Of a DNA stretch of 7,277 nt, positions 6,095 through 7,277 are shown one piece after another; positions within the stretch are counted from its first letter, which is position 1, and the number at the start of each line of letters is the position of its first letter. The DNA is taken from positions 1-7,277 of the forward strand of contig JASLJD010000114.1 of the NCBI GenBank assembly GCA_030152625.1, read 5' to 3'. The stretch is from Erysipelothrix sp. (GTDB lineage Bacteria > Bacillota_I > Bacilli_A > Erysipelotrichales > Erysipelotrichaceae). The notes under the pieces were generated by a model. The model was not told where the DNA came from, made no database searches, and saw only the letters and a list, made by a program, of their open reading frames with translations. The translations under genes were made by a program, and so were the position numbers.

Positions 6095-7277
6095 CCATTT
6101 CTTTTCTTCTTTTTAAAATGTATTGGTAGATGGCATAACGTTCTGAATAGCCAATCTCCAACATCAAGATATCTTCTACTTCATCAAAATAATGACTCAT
6201 CACTTTAAAAAGTGAAGGATGTTCCTTTTTAACTGAAATCAAAAATTCTTTTTCAAATTTTTCATCTCGTGGATTGTCTTCATACCATCTTGGAATCGCT
6301 AAACTCATATGGATCGTTAAGGCTAAGATGGTTTCATAGTCCATGGGATAGTCCACTTGCATTTCCGTAACGACCTCGATAAGACGTAAGATAACCTTAC
6401 TGACTAAGCTTGAAGCATATTGCATGGACAAACGATCGGGCATTTGTTCAAGCTCATCCATTTCGAGTTTTTCAGAAACGGCACTTCTTTGGGTATTGAT
6501 GTTTTCATAATGTTCATCGAGGAAATCATGCAACTTACGAATATCTTGGTCCGTAAGAATGCTGGATATATGAATCGAAGGCACCCTTGTTTCAGGAAGG
6601 GCTAAGGTTGAGATAATAAAATCAATATCTTGAGGATAACGATCCTTTTCAATTTGATAATAGGACATCGTATCGACGATTTCGAGTTGGGGAAAGACCT
6701 GTTTGATGCGCGTGACAAGAAGCGCTGAGATACCTTTTCCCGTCCCACAAACAACAATCACACGTTTTTTCTCTTTCGATCGTTTCCGATTTTTAAAAAG
6801 ATAAATCGTCAAATAACTTTTCTCTTCGACGGAAAGCTTTTTAAAATACTTTTCAAAAATATCTCCGATTTTTTCCGCAACCTTATAATATTCAAAGTAA
6901 CGTTCTCGCACTTCTTTAAGAATAAAAGTGTCTTCATCTAGTCGGGCTTCTTGAGTGTTAATCAAGGTTTGAAAGTGATTCTTTAAATCACTGAGGAGCT
7001 TTTCTTCTTCAAAAAGCAAATCCTCTTTTTGAAGCATGCTTCGAATTTCTTCGATTAAAGCAGACATGATTTCATCATTCCGCACATCATCTTTCACCAC
7101 AATGTTTAAACGTTTCAAGACTTTTTCCGCATAGACGGTTTCTCTTTCATCAATATAAGGATGAATGCCTTTCAGTAAACCATTCAAATAATGGTAGCTG
7201 TTGCTTTGATCATCCAAAAGCTCCAATTGTTCATGGGCAGCATATTTTCGTATGTCCACAATCAAAAGGTAGACCAG
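6066..7277 (-). CDS. PRD-EIIB-PRD transcriptional regulator, N-terminus outside the window (partial)
   Basis: The reading frame is open through the window edge (403 residues visible), so the true start and any DNA- or RNA-binding domain lie beyond 7277; the in-frame TTG at 7265 is an internal leucine. Numbering visible residues from the edge: the tail of an earlier helical domain (about 28-60); a PRD (about 68-165) with LLSDLKNHF, H101; a GatB-like EIIB domain (173-255) with the phosphorylatable cysteine C177 in VVCGTGKGIS; and a second PRD (about 288-392) with LALTIHMSLAIPR, H323. In both PRDs the usual second histidine is tyrosine (Y159 in YLTIYLF, about Y386 in IYQYIL). BglG/MtlR/LicR-type regulators have PRD-EIIB-EIIA, and LevR-type have PRD-EIIA-EIIB-PRD; this order fits neither exactly. 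It probably controls the operon in response to PTS state. Confidence 0.85.
   Translation of the reverse strand: MVYLLIVDIRKYAAHEQLELLDDQSNSYHYLNGLLKGIHPYIDERETVYAEKVLKRLNIVVKDDVRNDEIMSALIEEIRSMLQKEDLLFEEEKLLSDLKNHFQTLINTQEARLDEDTFILKEVRERYFEYYKVAEKIGDIFEKYFKKLSVEEKSYLTIYLFKNRKRSKEKKRVIVVCGTGKGISALLVTRIKQVFPQLEIVDTMSYYQIEKDRYPQDIDFIISTLALPETRVPSIHISSILTDQDIRKLHDFLDEHYENINTQRSAVSEKLEMDELEQMPDRLSMQYASSLVSKVILRLIEVVTEMQVDYPMDYETILALTIHMSLAIPRWYEDNPRDEKFEKEFLISVKKEHPSLFKVMSHYFDEVEDILMLEIGYSERYAIYQYILKRRKEMDDKHERSPE

Noticed and set aside
7263..7265. In-frame TTG as start codon of the regulator
   Set aside because: The reading frame continues without a stop to the window edge (visible residues begin L-V-Y-L), the protein would begin inside a domain, and no ribosome binding site precedes the TTG. 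The gene is simply cut by the window.

Overview
The window is a compact, AT-rich piece of a bacterial chromosome in which every supportable gene lies on the minus strand, so the biological order runs from high to low coordinates. Strong AGGAGG-type ribosome binding sites, gene families best known from Enterococcus faecalis, and PRD/EIIB-type regulation point to a low-GC Firmicute (Bacillota). The genus cannot be read from the sequence.

Positions 7277 to 775 hold one tightly packed gene train. In order of transcription it contains: the C-terminal part of a PRD-EIIB-PRD transcriptional regulator (cut by the window edge); a free-standing PRD protein of about 99 residues; a glycine-rich SFCGS-family protein; a small DUF4312 protein; two integral membrane proteins (DUF4311 and DUF4310); a cog3964-type amidohydrolase; a DgaE-type PLP-dependent ammonia lyase; and a DgaF-type KDPG aldolase. 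Genes overlap or are separated by 1 to 35 bp, and the train ends in a rho-independent terminator at 722-767. The set matches, family by family, the cluster known from E. faecalis as EF_0829-EF_0839 (also in Aeromonas). The physiological substrate of that cluster and the biochemistry of its DUF proteins are, to my knowledge, undescribed.

A working model follows. The regulator and small PRD protein sense PTS phosphorylation. The membrane and soluble DUF proteins take up a 2-amino-aldonate-like compound or an acylated form of it. The amidohydrolase removes a blocking group. DgaE-like enzyme eliminates ammonia to give a 2-keto-3-deoxy-6-phospho-acid, and DgaF-like enzyme splits that into pyruvate and glyceraldehyde-3-phosphate. 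No kinase and no recognisable PTS permease is present, yet the downstream enzymes are expected to need a phosphorylated substrate. This, together with an EIIB-like sequence pattern in the SFCGS protein (a histidine where EIIB has its cysteine), suggests the DUF4310/4311/4312/SFCGS set may be a divergent PTS-like permease. That is the most interesting proposal here, and it is inference.

A 27-bp perfect inverted repeat sits exactly between the transport half and the enzyme half of the operon and may set their relative expression. After the operon terminator, positions 664-107 encode an unrelated-looking membrane protein with four CxxC motifs and its own strong ribosome binding site. Positions 1-106 show no gene, RNA or convincing terminator.
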